Origin: Pseudoflavonifractor capillosus | GTDB taxonomy: Bacteria > Bacillota > Clostridia > Oscillospirales > Oscillospiraceae | DNA length: 64,000 nucleotides | Reading direction: 5' to 3' | Assembly: GCF_016899775.1 (NCBI RefSeq) | Contig: NZ_JACJJE010000016.1 | Span: 1 to 64,000 of the forward strand | Shown here: positions 35,307 to 43,906 of the stretch, in pieces | Layout of the letters: the number at the start of each line of letters is the position of its first letter | Numbering within the stretch: the first letter of the stretch is position 1 | Notes under the pieces: model-generated | Database searches by the model: none | What the model was told of the DNA's origin: nothing | What the model saw: the letters and a program-made list of their open reading frames with translations, nothing else | Translations under genes and position numbers: made by a program

Positions 35307-36950
35307 TTGGACTTATATGAAATTCGTATTGCGCTTAACGCGGGGAAGAGCATTTATGACCTTCCTCTCAGAGTGACCTATTACGCCCGTGTCTCCACCG
35401 ACAAGGACGAGCAGATCCATTCCCTCTCAGCTCAGGTGCAGTATTACTCTGATTTTATCCGGAAGTGTCCGAATTGGACTTATGTTGAGGGATATGTTGA
35501 TGAGGGGATCAGTGGAACCAGCGTTCGTAAGCGGGAAAATTTCTTGCGAATGATTGATGATGCGAAAGATGGACGGTTTGACTTTATTATTACGAAGGAG
35601 ATCTCACGCTTTTCGCGCAATACCTTGGACAGTATTCAATACACCCAGGAGCTGCTAAAGAGTGGGGTAGGAGTGCTGTTCCAATCGGATAATATCAATA
35701 CACTCATGCCGGATGCAGAATTGCGGCTTACGCTCATGTCAAGTATTGCGCAAGACGAGGTGCGCAAGATTTCCGAGCGGGTAAAGTTTGGTTTTAAAAG
35801 GTCTATTGAGAATGGAACTGTCCTGGGCAATAACCGAATCTGGGGGTATCAAAAACAGAATGGCAGCTTGGTCGTTAACGAGAAAGAGGCAGAGATCGTT
35901 CGCCTGATCTTTGAACTCTATGCCAACCAGAGAATGGGAATCCGGACGATTGCGAACTATTTGACCGACCACGGATACAGAAATACCAACGGGAACGGCT
36001 TTTCATTCAGCACCATTCGGGGGATATTGAGCAATCCCAAGTATAAAGGCTACTACTGCGGAAGAAAAAGTACAAAGATTGACTACAAACTTAGTACCAT
36101 TAAAAATTTCTCGCCGGATCAATGGGTCATGTACAAAGACGAGCAGAATGTTCCGCCCATCGTATCTGAGGAACTATGGGAGAAAGCAAACTTAATCTTA
36201 GCAAAGCGATCTGCCAAACAGAGCGCAGAGGACAAGAGTAGCTATCAAAACAAGTATCCATACAGTGGCAAGGTTATCTGCGGGATTCACCACGAACCTT
36301 ACTACCGCTCCTTGTACCGCTATAAAAGCGGCAATAAGGAAGTCTGGCAGTGTCAGGAGTATTCCAAGAGGGGAAAGGGTGGCTGCCGATCCCCAATCAT
36401 TTATACAAGCGAACTGGACGACATTATGAGAAAGTCCCTGGAAGAAGTCACCATGCACAAGGCCGAAATCGTCCATGAGCTGATCCAAGTCTACAGTTCC
36501 ATAGAGAGCGGAGCAGAGATTGAAAAAAGTGTTACGAAATGTAAAATGGATATGGATGACATCCTTCGCAGGAAAGATAAGCTCCTGGACTTAAGCATTG
36601 ATGGCAGGATTACAGACCAGGAGTTTAGTGCTCGGAATAATCGGTTTAACGAGGAATTGGAGAAGTTGCAGCAGCAACTCCAAGAGCTGGAAGCTGAGAG
36701 ATTGAAGAATAAGGATATGATGCAGTCGATTGATATGCTTCGTCAAGTGATTACTAAAGAGCTGAATTTTGAGAATGGTTTCTCTGAAGGCGTGATCGAC
36801 ACACTGCTGGATCACATTGAGGTAAATGGGACCGATAAGAAGAACGAGATCTCGGCGAAGGTTTACCTGAAAGCCATGCCGGAAGCACAAAAATATTCAA
36901 TCCAGCGAATAAGGGGCAACACTTCTGTTTGTACCAGACAATACACATGA
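35307..36950 (+). CDS. Large serine recombinase (element integrase)
   Basis: The 547-residue protein has the resolvase catalytic domain (about 20-165) with nucleophile Ser in YYARVSTDKDEQ and ISRFSRNTLD. The Recombinase domain follows (GIRTIANYLTDHGY), then a zinc ribbon with imperfect ligands (CGIHHEPYYRSLYRY, then CQEYSKRGKGGCRSP) and a coiled coil (about 415-480). TTG 35307 is used because AAGGAGG is 7 bases upstream. Such enzymes integrate and excise elements at short att sites usually next to their own gene. Its last codons overlap the spoIVA fragment in another frame, which places attR there. Confidence 0.95.
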   Translation: MDLYEIRIALNAGKSIYDLPLRVTYYARVSTDKDEQIHSLSAQVQYYSDFIRKCPNWTYVEGYVDEGISGTSVRKRENFLRMIDDAKDGRFDFIITKEISRFSRNTLDSIQYTQELLKSGVGVLFQSDNINTLMPDAELRLTLMSSIAQDEVRKISERVKFGFKRSIENGTVLGNNRIWGYQKQNGSLVVNEKEAEIVRLIFELYANQRMGIRTIANYLTDHGYRNTNGNGFSFSTIRGILSNPKYKGYYCGRKSTKIDYKLSTIKNFSPDQWVMYKDEQNVPPIVSEELWEKANLILAKRSAKQSAEDKSSYQNKYPYSGKVICGIHHEPYYRSLYRYKSGNKEVWQCQEYSKRGKGGCRSPIIYTSELDDIMRKSLEEVTMHKAEIVHELIQVYSSIESGAEIEKSVTKCKMDMDDILRRKDKLLDLSIDGRITDQEFSARNNRFNEELEKLQQQLQELEAERLKNKDMMQSIDMLRQVITKELNFENGFSEGVIDTLLDHIEVNGTDKKNEISAKVYLKAMPEAQKYSIQRIRGNTSVCTRQYT

Positions 36951-37222
36951 TAAGAGCCGATATTGAGACTGAGGTGTCCCCCATCGTGGGCAGCGAGAAG
37001 CAGAGCGAGGAGATGATCCACTACCTGCTCCAGGAGTTCGAGGGGGACACGGCGAAAATCTGGCAGTCCAACATCTTCGGCAAGTCCTTCCACGAGCTGG
37101 TGGGGGAGGACCTGAACGCCAAGGTGAAGCGCATGCCCGAGGACGCCCGGGAGAAGCTGCGGGAGACCCTCCAGCGGATCATTAACGAGGGCTCCGGGGG
37201 GCTCATCTGCATCATTTTATAG
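36929..37222 (+). pseudogene. spoIVA: SpoIVA C-terminal fragment at an element junction
   Basis: The frame reads TIHMIRADIETEVSPIVGSEKQSEE and ends INEGSGGLICIIL, colinear with the last ~95 of ~492 residues of SpoIVA, the ATPase that polymerises into the basement layer of the spore coat. Recognisable SpoIVA sequence starts near 36938, inside the 3' end of the recombinase gene. There is no own start with a ribosome site. The N-terminal ~400 residues are absent from the window. GC rises sharply after about 36965, so the earliest codons may be element-derived. A terminator follows at 37253. Confidence 0.9.
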
Positions 37223-37252
37223 GGCCCAATTGGATCGGCAAAGCACGACAAA

Positions 37253-37290
37253 CGCCGGGATAGAACTTTTGTTCTATCCCGGCGCAGTTT
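37253..37290 (+). terminator. spoIVA terminator
   Basis: A 14-bp perfect stem (37253-37266 with 37271-37284) followed by CAGTTT, 30 bp after the spoIVA stop. A separate 16-bp palindrome, TAGAACATGTGTTCTA, at 37327-37342 lies at the 3' end of the Crp/Fnr gene. Confidence 0.8.
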
Positions 37291-37368
37291 ATGAGACCAA
37301 TTTTTGTGACCGCATGCCCCTCAAAATAGAACATGTGTTCTAAACGGGCGCTTCTCCATAAAAAGCAT

Positions 37369-37995
37369 TCAGGTCTGGCACAGGGCCCGCAGTTCCTCCG
37401 GCCGCAGCAGGCGCACCTCCCGGTAGCCCAGCTCCACCCAGCCCCGGCGGGCGAAGTCGTTGAGGGTGCGGCTTACCGTCACCCGGCTGGCGGAGATGGA
37501 GGCGGCCATCTCGTCCTGGGTGCTGTGGACGGTGGAGAGCCGGTCGGCCCCGGAGAGCAGGAACCGGGCCAGCCGCCAGGGCACCGGCCGGAAGGCCATG
37601 TCGTCCAGCTGCTCGGACAGCAGGCGCACCGTCCGGGCCAGGTACTGGAGCATGGACATGGCCAGCTCCGGGTCCCGGGCCACCGCCTGGGTGACCACCC
37701 CCCGGTCCATGGGCACCAGCTCGCAGGGGGTGAGGGCCACCGCCGAGGACACCCGGGGCAGCTGGTCGAAGAAGGAGGCCTCCCCAAAGAGGCTCCCCGC
37801 CTGGTACACGTTGAGCACCCGCTCCGCGCCGCCGTCGGACTGGATGAAGCTCTTCACCCGGCCCTTCTTTAAATAGTAGAAGCAGGTGGCCTCGGTGTTC
37901 TGCAAGTAAATGAGGTGGCCCGGGGAGCACCGCACCTCGGGCAGGGTCTCGGCGAAAGCGCGCCAGCGTTTCAGATTGAAGCCGTCCACTTCCAA
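37369..37995 (-). CDS. Crp/Fnr family transcriptional regulator
   Basis: The 208 residues consist of a cyclic-nucleotide-binding-like beta barrel (about 20-125) and a Crp-type HTH with TQDEMAASISASRVTVSRTLNDF near 155-180. No N-terminal Fe-S cysteine cluster is present, so it is not a classical oxygen-sensing Fnr. It diverges from leuCDB. A Crp-like palindrome stands at -41.5 of the likely leuC promoter, making regulation of that operon plausible. The effector is unknown. Confidence 0.9.
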   Translation of the reverse strand: MEVDGFNLKRWRAFAETLPEVRCSPGHLIYLQNTEATCFYYLKKGRVKSFIQSDGGAERVLNVYQAGSLFGEASFFDQLPRVSSAVALTPCELVPMDRGVVTQAVARDPELAMSMLQYLARTVRLLSEQLDDMAFRPVPWRLARFLLSGADRLSTVHSTQDEMAASISASRVTVSRTLNDFARRGWVELGYREVRLLRPEELRALCQT

Positions 37996-38009
37996 ATAAC
38001 CACCTTTCT

Positions 38010-38123
38010 TAAATTAGGAATTAGAAGTTAGGAATTAGGAATTATCAGATCGGACGGAAGTGCCGCTGTCCAGGTGGGAACCGCCGCAAATTCCTAATTC
38101 CTCATACCTAATTCCTAATTTTA
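38010..38123. repeat. Inverted repeat of AATTAGGAATTAGG units
   Basis: Two AT-rich arms (38010-38046 and 38088-38123) are built of short reiterated TTAGGAATTAGGAATTA units in opposite orientation around a 40-bp GC-rich centre. It lies in the Crp/Fnr-leuC divergent region and resembles a small mobile or slipped-repeat hairpin. Confidence 0.7.
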
Positions 38124-38130
38124 CAAAGAT

Positions 38131-38173
38131 TGTATCACATGTAACATTCTTTTTCCACCGGTCCTGCTAAACT
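38131..38173 (+). promoter_or_regulatory. Candidate class II Crp/Fnr-dependent leuC promoter
   Basis: The palindrome TGTATCACATGTAACA (38131-38146; TGTnnCA-nn-TGnnACA) is followed by TAAACT (38168-38173) with no good -35 hexamer. The predicted start at 38180 puts the palindrome centre at -41.5, the class II activator position. Confidence 0.5.
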
Positions 38174-38206
38174 GTACCCAAGAAAAATGAGGAGGGATCA
38201 TTCGCT

Positions 38207-39469
38207 ATGGGAATGACAATGACCCAAAAGATTCTGGCCAAGCACGCCGGTCTGGACCACGTGGAGGTGGGCCAGCTCATCGAGGCCAAGGTGGACATGG
38301 TGCTGGGCAACGACATCACCACCCCGGTGGCCATCACCGAGTTTGAGAAGGCGGGCTTCACCCAGGTGTTTGACAAGGACAAGATCTCCATTGTCCTGGA
38401 CCACTACACCCCCTGCAAGGACATCAAGTCCGCTGAGCTGTGCCTGCAGGCCCGGAACTTCGCCCACAAGCACGAGATCACCAACTTCTTCGACGTGGGC
38501 CAGATGGGTGTGGAGCACGCCCTCCTGCCCGAGAAGGGCCTGTGCGCCCCCGGGGAGATCATCGTGGGGGCCGACTCCCACACCTGCACCTACGGGGCGG
38601 TGGGGGCCTTCTCCACCGGCATCGGCTCCACCGACATGGCCGCCGCCATGGCCACCGGCCTGCTGTGGTTCAAGGTGCCCGCCGCCATCAAGGTGACCCT
38701 CAAGGGCAAGCTCCAGCCCTATGTCTCCGGCAAGGACGTGATCCTCCACCTGATCGGGGAGATCGGGGTGGACGGCGCCCTGTACCAGTCCCTGGAGTTC
38801 ACCGGGGAGGGGGTGGCCTCTCTGTCCATGGACGACCGGTTCACCATCTCCAACATGGCCATCGAGGCCGGCGGCAAGAACGGCATCTTCCCCGTGGACG
38901 AAAAGACCATGGAGTACATCAGCGGCCGGGTGAACCGCCCCTGCGAGGCCTTCGAGGCCGACCCCGACGCGGTGTACGCCCGGGAAGTGGTTATTGACCT
39001 GGACAAGCTGGAGCCCACCGTGGCCATGCCCCACCTGCCCGAGAACACCAAGGTGGTGTCTGAGGTGGCCGGCCTGCCCATCAACCAGGTGGTCATCGGC
39101 TCCTGCACCAACGGCCGCATCAGTGACCTGAGGGCCGCTGCCGCCGTCCTCAAGGGCAGGAAGGTGGCCGACGGCGTGCGGTGCATCGTCATCCCCGCCA
39201 CCCAGGAGATCGTCCTCCAGGCCATGCAGGAGGGTCTCATTCAGACCTTCATCGAGGCGGGCTGCGCCGTCTCCACCCCCACCTGCGGCCCCTGCCTGGG
39301 CGGCCACATGGGTGTCATGGCCGAGGGGGAGCGCACCGTCTCCACTACCAACCGCAACTTCGTGGGCCGCATGGGCCACGTGACTTCCGAGGTCATCCTG
39401 GCCTCTCCCGCCGTGGCCGCCGCCTCCGCCGTGGCCGGCTGCGTAGCCGACCCCCGCGCGCTTTCTTGA
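38207..39469 (+). CDS. leuC: 3-isopropylmalate dehydratase large subunit
   Basis: The 420-residue protein is of the shorter, archaeal-like LeuC/homoaconitase type. The [4Fe-4S] ligands are visible in [10 protein letters not shown] (about 300) and PTCGPCLGG (about 360), with [12 protein letters not shown] near 125. With LeuD it isomerises 2- to 3-isopropylmalate in leucine synthesis. GGAGGG lies upstream. Its last two codons and stop fall inside the left arm of an inserted repeat. The order leuC-leuD-leuB is clear; leuA is not in the window. The homoaconitase/methylmalate branch is less likely. Confidence 0.93.
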   Translation: MGMTMTQKILAKHAGLDHVEVGQLIEAKVDMVLGNDITTPVAITEFEKAGFTQVFDKDKISIVLDHYTPCKDIKSAELCLQARNFAHKHEITNFFDVGQMGVEHALLPEKGLCAPGEIIVGADSHTCTYGAVGAFSTGIGSTDMAAAMATGLLWFKVPAAIKVTLKGKLQPYVSGKDVILHLIGEIGVDGALYQSLEFTGEGVASLSMDDRFTISNMAIEAGGKNGIFPVDEKTMEYISGRVNRPCEAFEADPDAVYAREVVIDLDKLEPTVAMPHLPENTKVVSEVAGLPINQVVIGSCTNGRISDLRAAAAVLKGRKVADGVRCIVIPATQEIVLQAMQEGLIQTFIEAGCAVSTPTCGPCLGGHMGVMAEGERTVSTTNRNFVGRMGHVTSEVILASPAVAAASAVAGCVADPRALS

Positions 39470-39700
39470 AAGAAAGCGCGGCAAAGAACTTTGTGCGAAA
39501 CTGCGTTTCGCCTCTGGGCTGACTGTAGGATCTCTTGAACTAGACAGCAGGGAGGACCTGCGTGACAGGACAAGATTATGTCACGCAGCGCACCAGGTTC
39601 TTTGAAATCCTGTATACGGGACCTGGGGCTTACGATCCCTGAGTGGTCCCAAAAGGACAGGTATAAAGTTCTTTTTGCTCCTTTTTCTTTCAAGAAAAAG
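39461..39700. repeat. MITE-like 240-bp element between leuC and leuD
   Basis: The arm at 39461-39496 is matched in inverse orientation by 39661-39700. Each begins with the self-complementary CTTTCTTGAAAGAAAG core and continues to AAAGAACTTT, with a few indels. The 165-bp interior has no ORF. leuD's own ribosome site follows at once. Terminal inverted repeats and no coding capacity fit a miniature inverted-repeat element; no target duplication could be assigned. Confidence 0.65.
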
Positions 39701-39731
39701 GAGGAACAACTCAGAAAGGATTGACGAACCA

Positions 39732-40217
39732 ATGAAGGTTTACAAATACGGCGCCAACGTGGACACCGACGTGATCATCCCCGCCCGGCACCTGAACGAC
39801 CCGTCCCCGGCGGCTCTGGCCTCCCACTGCATGGAGGACATCGACCCCGACTTCGCCTCCACCGTGGAGGCGGGGGACATCGTGGTGGCCGGTCCCAACT
39901 TCGGCTGCGGCTCCAGCCGGGAGCACGCCCCTCTGGCCCTGAAGTCCTGCGGGGTGAAGTGCGTCATCGCCCCCTCCTTCGCCCGCATCTTCTACCGCAA
40001 CGCCATCAACATCGGCTTCCCCATCGTGGAGTGCGCCCAGGCGGCGGAGGAGATCCAGGCCGGCGACCAGGTGGACGTGGACTTCTCTACCGGCGTGATC
40101 ACCGATACCACCCAGGGCAAGACCTGGCAGGCCGCGCCCTTCCCCGAGTTCATCGACGGCATCATCAAGAGCGGCGGCCTGCTCAACTCCCTGAAGGCTC
40201 GGGGGGTGGCGAAATGA
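39732..40217 (+). CDS. leuD: 3-isopropylmalate dehydratase small subunit
   Basis: The 161 residues show the swivel-domain motifs of LeuD: GANVDTDVIIPARHL, FGCGSSREHAP and PSFARIFYRNAIN. It pairs with LeuC to form isopropylmalate isomerase. ATG 39732 has AAGGA upstream, provided right after the repeat element. Its stop overlaps the leuB start. Confidence 0.95.
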   Translation: MKVYKYGANVDTDVIIPARHLNDPSPAALASHCMEDIDPDFASTVEAGDIVVAGPNFGCGSSREHAPLALKSCGVKCVIAPSFARIFYRNAINIGFPIVECAQAAEEIQAGDQVDVDFSTGVITDTTQGKTWQAAPFPEFIDGIIKSGGLLNSLKARGVAK

Positions 40218-41290
40218 ACTACAAAATTGCATTGATCCGCGGCGACGGCATCGGCCCCGAGGTGGTGGAGGAGGCCGTCAAGGTCATGGAGGCGGTGGGC
40301 GAGAAGTTCGGCCACACCTTCACCTTTGAGGACGTGCTCATGGGCGGCTGCGCCATCGACGCGGTAGGAAAATCCTACCCCGACGGCACCGCCGAGAAGT
40401 GCAAAGCCTGCGACGCAGTGCTCCTGGGCGCGGTGGGCGGCCCCAAGTGGGGCCACTCCTCTGACCCGGAGAAGCGCCCGGAGACCGCCCTGCTGTCCAT
40501 CCGCAAGGACCTGGGGCTGTACGCCAACCTGCGCCCCGCCGCCCTGCGGCCCGCCCTGGCCGACGCCTGCCCCCTGAAGAAGGAGACGGCGGAGAAGGGC
40601 ATCGACCTGATGATGGTCCGGGAACTCACCGGCGGCATCTACTTCGGGAAAAAGGAGCGCTATCAGACCGAGGACAGGGGGGAGGAGGCCGCCGACCGGA
40701 TGGCCTACTCCGAGAAAGAGATCGAGCGCATCGGCCGCCGGGCCTTTGAACTCTCCCGGCTCCGCCGGAAGAAGGTGTCCAGCGTGGACAAGGCCAACGT
40801 GCTGGAGACCTCCCGCCTGTGGCGCTCCGTCATGCACCGGCTGGCGGAGGAGTACAGCGACGTCCAGTATGAGGACGTGCTGGTGGACAACGCCGCCATG
40901 CAGCTGGTGAAGGACCCCAGCCAGTTCGACGTGGTGGTCACCGAGAACATGTTCGGGGACATCCTCTCCGACGAGGCCTCCATGATCACCGGCTCCATCG
41001 GCCTGCTGCCCTCCGCCTCCATCGGCGATACCGCCCCCGGCCTGTACGAGCCCATCCACGGCTCCGCCCCCGACATCGCCGGCCAGGACAAGGCCAACCC
41101 CATCGCCACCATCCTGTCCGTGGCCATGATGTTCCGCTACTCCTTCCACCTCTCCGCCGAGGCCGACGCGGTGGAGCAGGCCGTGGATGCCGTTCTGGCC
41201 CAGGGCTGGCGCACCCCCGACATCGCCGAGCCCGATGTCACCCCCATCGGCACCCAGGAGATGGGGCGGCGCATCCGGGAAGCACTGTAA
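40214..41290 (+). CDS. leuB: 3-isopropylmalate dehydrogenase
   Basis: The 358 residues are a full-length LeuB: IALIRGDGIGPEVV at the start, the RELTGGIYFG substrate loop, DNAAMQLVKDPSQFDVVVTENMFGDILSDEAS in the Mg2+ site, and the NAD-side GSAPDIAGQDKANP. It oxidatively decarboxylates 3-isopropylmalate with NAD+. ATG 40214 overlaps the leuD stop (ATGA), so the two are translationally coupled. A terminator follows at 41325. Confidence 0.96.
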   Translation: MNYKIALIRGDGIGPEVVEEAVKVMEAVGEKFGHTFTFEDVLMGGCAIDAVGKSYPDGTAEKCKACDAVLLGAVGGPKWGHSSDPEKRPETALLSIRKDLGLYANLRPAALRPALADACPLKKETAEKGIDLMMVRELTGGIYFGKKERYQTEDRGEEAADRMAYSEKEIERIGRRAFELSRLRRKKVSSVDKANVLETSRLWRSVMHRLAEEYSDVQYEDVLVDNAAMQLVKDPSQFDVVVTENMFGDILSDEASMITGSIGLLPSASIGDTAPGLYEPIHGSAPDIAGQDKANPIATILSVAMMFRYSFHLSAEADAVEQAVDAVLAQGWRTPDIAEPDVTPIGTQEMGRRIREAL

Positions 41291-41324
41291 GCATTTATCA
41301 CTTTACAGATAATCTGATTGCTGA

Positions 41325-41352
41325 AAAGGGCGGCCGTTTGGCCGCCTTTTTC
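41325..41352 (+). terminator. leuCDB terminator
   Basis: GGCGGCC with GGCCGCC around a short loop, followed by TTTTT. Confidence 0.9.
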
Positions 41353-42240
41353 CGTGGAATTTCTTTTAAGCCTTCCCCCTGGGGGGGAAGGTGCCGAGCA
41401 CATGCGAGACGGATGAGGGGGCAGATTTTGGATTGGGTTTGTTGTATGCGGAGAGATTTCGCCGCTCCGGCGGCGAGTGACTTTCTGGACGGCCAGAAAG
41501 TCACCAAAGAACCGCTGGGGACGCGGCCGATGGACTACGGCTCCGCTGTGCTCCGCCTAGGTCCATAGGACCGCTTTCCCCAGACCCCTATTACGGGGGA
41601 CGCGTACCTGTGAGATAGAAGAAAATTTTCGGCGCACAAAATTTGAGTGGCTATCTAAATTCCCGCCGCCCCACTGGGGGCTGACTATTCAAAAATTGCC
41701 GCCGGTGCGGTTCCACAACAGCGCCTGGCTTGGTTGAGCAAATGCTCCCGGTACGTATTCTGGCGGGAGTCCCAAGGGGCTCCCCTACCTATGTTTGGAA
41801 AGCCTTCTTGAGATTCGTAGGGGAGGGGCTTGCCCCTCCCGTGGGCCGGTCTGGGACCGGCCCCTACAAAAAAGGACAGCTTTTGTATATGCCGTGTAGG
41901 GGCGGGTGTCCTCACCCGCCCGTCAGGTTTCAGGCAAGTGGATGTAGGTGCGACCCTCGCGGTCGCCCGTGCCGGATACGGAATCAGGCTTCGTTCCCCC
42001 ATTGGTAGGGGCGGCACACCGGGCGGCCCAGGAACGGCCCGATGAGGGCATCGGGCCCTACGAAAAAAACGCAGCGGTTCCCCGTGTTCGCCGTCTCCCT
42101 GAGCCGCACTTGAGCCCCGCCGCAGCAAAGACGCCATCAAGCAGGGGAGTGCCAAGCTCTCGATTACCACCCAGTCAGCGAAATCCCTCCCCAAACTTGA
42201 TATGAACCCCGCAGCACCCATCCCTCCATTTTGCATTTTG
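41353..42240. repeat. Intergenic repeat mosaic A
   Basis: No gene is supported. In order it holds: an AAGCCTTCCCCCTGGGG hairpin with the GATGAGGGGGCA tag (41369-41425); the TTTCGCCGCC/GGCGGCGAG hairpin with paired CTTTCTGG/CCAGAAAG (41457-41505); the GGGGACGCG module; a GGCGCACAAAATTTGAGTG module (41631); a GGCGGGAGTCCCAAGGGGCTCC hairpin (41760); GTAGGGG hairpins (about 41817 and 41896-41922); and a GAGCCGCACTTGAGCCCC module (about 42102-42120). Each recurs in the other mosaics. Confidence 0.75.
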
Positions 42241-42286
42241 CATGGAACCCATGATTCATTTTTGATGAAATTTAGCAAATCAAGGG

Positions 42287-42315
42287 TTGCAATTTGAAAG
42301 GCCGGAGGATATACT
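42287..42315 (+). promoter_or_regulatory. Promoter of the aminotransferase gene
   Basis: TTGCAA (42287-42292) and TATACT (42310-42315) are 17 bp apart. The 150-nt leader contains a GCAGGA/TCCTGC hairpin. Confidence 0.6.
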
Positions 42316-42471
42316 ATAACACAGTGCGAATCCGTGGGACGGGCGTGGACAGGACACAAGCGGCCCGGTCCCGGAATGGCGGAATAAAGCAGGAAATCCT
42401 GCATAATTTCGCAAAGCAAGACCTATGATAGAATAGAATCCTGCAATTATGTTTAACGGAGGTAGAAGAGT

Positions 42472-43671
42472 ATGAAAGAGTTGTCTAAGATCGCATTGGC
42501 CATTCAGCCCTCCACCACCCTGGCCATCGATTCCATGTTCAAGCAGATGAAGGCGGAGGGGCAGGACGTGGTGGGCTTCGGCGCCGGCGAGCCCGATTTC
42601 CCCACCCCGGACTACATCAAGGAGGCCGGCATTGAGGCGATCCGCAACAACGACACCAAGTACACTCCCTCCGTGGGCACCGTGGAGGTGCGCAAGGCGG
42701 TGTGCCAGCGCCTGAAGGAGGATTGCGGCATCGAGTACCAGCCCGCCGAGATTGCCGTGTCCAACGGCGCCAAGACCTGTGTGTACGCCTCTCTGCGGGC
42801 CCTGGTCAACCCCGGGGACGAGGTCATCCTGCCCGCGCCCTACTGGGTGAGCTACATCGAGCTCATTCAGATGGTGGGCGGCGTGCCCGTGGTGGTGAAC
42901 GCCTCCGAGGCCGAGCACTTCAAGATCACCCCCGAGAAGCTCTCCGCCGCCATCACCCCCAAAACCAAGTGCATGATCCTGAACAACCCCTCCAACCCCA
43001 CCGGCATGATGTATGACCGCCAGGAGCTGGAGGCCATCGCCAAGGTTTGCGTGGAGAAGGACATCTATGTGATCTCCGACGAGATCTACTACCGCCTGGC
43101 CTATGACGGACGGGAGTTCACCAGCCTGGCCGCCATCAGCCCCGAGATCAAGGAGCGCACCCTGATCGTCAACGGCGTGTCCAAGTCCTACGCCATGACC
43201 GGCTGGCGGATCGGCTATGTGGCCGCCCCCGCCCCCATCGCCAAGGTCATCGGCAACTACCTGGGCCACTGCACCGGCAACCCCTGCACCATCTCCCAGA
43301 AGGCTTCCGCCGTGGCGCTGTCCGCCTCTCAGGAGTCCGTGGACCAGATGAAGGCCGCCTTTGAGGAGCGCCGCAACTACATGGTGGAGCGCATGAACCA
43401 GATCGAGGGAGTCAGCTGCATCAAGCCCGAGGGCGCGTTCTATGTGATGATGAACATCTCCAAGCTGGTGGGCAAGGAGCTCTTCGGCCACGTGATCAAG
43501 GACGCCGACGACTTCGGCAATCTGTTCCTGAAGTACGGCAAGGTGGCCGTGGTGCCCGGCACCGGCTTCGGGGCCCCCGACTTTGTCCGCTGGTCCTACG
43601 CCACCTCCATGGAGAACATCAAGGAGGGCCTGGACCGCCTGGAGAAGTTCCTGAAGGGCGAGGCTGTGTAA
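42472..43671 (+). CDS. aspB: Class I aspartate aminotransferase (gamma type)
   Basis: The 399 residues match Bacillus-type AspAT: GFGAGEPDFPTPD near 35, KYTPSVGTVEVRKAV, ILNNPSNPTG near 170, and the PLP lysine in VNGVSKSYAMTGWRIGY near 240. It transfers amino groups between aspartate and 2-oxoglutarate in the cytoplasm. ACGGAGG precedes the ATG. It is monocistronic between a promoter and a strong terminator. Related class I enzymes acting on other amino acids cannot be fully excluded. Confidence 0.9.
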   Translation: MKELSKIALAIQPSTTLAIDSMFKQMKAEGQDVVGFGAGEPDFPTPDYIKEAGIEAIRNNDTKYTPSVGTVEVRKAVCQRLKEDCGIEYQPAEIAVSNGAKTCVYASLRALVNPGDEVILPAPYWVSYIELIQMVGGVPVVVNASEAEHFKITPEKLSAAITPKTKCMILNNPSNPTGMMYDRQELEAIAKVCVEKDIYVISDEIYYRLAYDGREFTSLAAISPEIKERTLIVNGVSKSYAMTGWRIGYVAAPAPIAKVIGNYLGHCTGNPCTISQKASAVALSASQESVDQMKAAFEERRNYMVERMNQIEGVSCIKPEGAFYVMMNISKLVGKELFGHVIKDADDFGNLFLKYGKVAVVPGTGFGAPDFVRWSYATSMENIKEGLDRLEKFLKGEAV

Positions 43672-43689
43672 GGTTTTTCTCCCTGTCAC

Positions 43690-43718
43690 AAAAAGCGCCG
43701 CGTATGCGGCGCTTTTTT
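43690..43718 (+). terminator. aspB terminator
   Basis: AAAAGCGCCGC pairs with GCGGCGCTTTT, followed by further T. Confidence 0.93.
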
Positions 43719-43838
43719 CTGTCCTCCGGCGCGCCGGAGAGAGGGGAGGCTGACTCTCCGGCCTGGGGTCCGCCCGGCCCGGCCGGCCTCCCAGGGGAGG
43801 AAAAACATGCCAAATGCAATTTACCTCGAAAAAAGGGG

Positions 43839-43867
43839 TTGTCATACGCCCTGGAAACAGGTAAAAT
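43839..43867 (+). promoter_or_regulatory. Promoter of the radical SAM pair
   Basis: TTGTCA (43839-43844) and TAAAAT (43862-43867) with a 17-bp spacer, about 33 bp before the ATG at 43907. Confidence 0.6.
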
Positions 43868-43906
43868 AATCTTTACCATTTGTACAACGAGAGATGAGGG
43901 AGCAAC

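Noticed and set aside
1-36950. Calling the whole left part a single prophage
   Set aside because: Recombination genes are present, but no capsid, terminase, tail or lysis gene was found, and the left boundary is not visible; only an integrative element of unknown type is supported.
37327-37342. TAGAACATGTGTTCTA as a Crp/Fnr operator for spoIVA or the regulator
   Set aside because: It lies between two convergent 3' ends, after the spoIVA terminator, where no promoter is evident; a short terminator stem for the Crp/Fnr gene is more likely.
37996-38206. T-box leader for leuCDB
   Set aside because: No specifier hairpin, no conserved T-box sequence and no antiterminator/terminator pair could be found before leuC.
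38198-39484. Minus-strand open frame of 428 codons
   Set aside because: Antisense shadow of leuC with His/Gly/Val-rich composition typical of reversed GC-rich codons.
42280-43845. Minus-strand open frame of 521 codons
   Set aside because: Shadow of aspB; it would also run through the aspB terminator and promoter.
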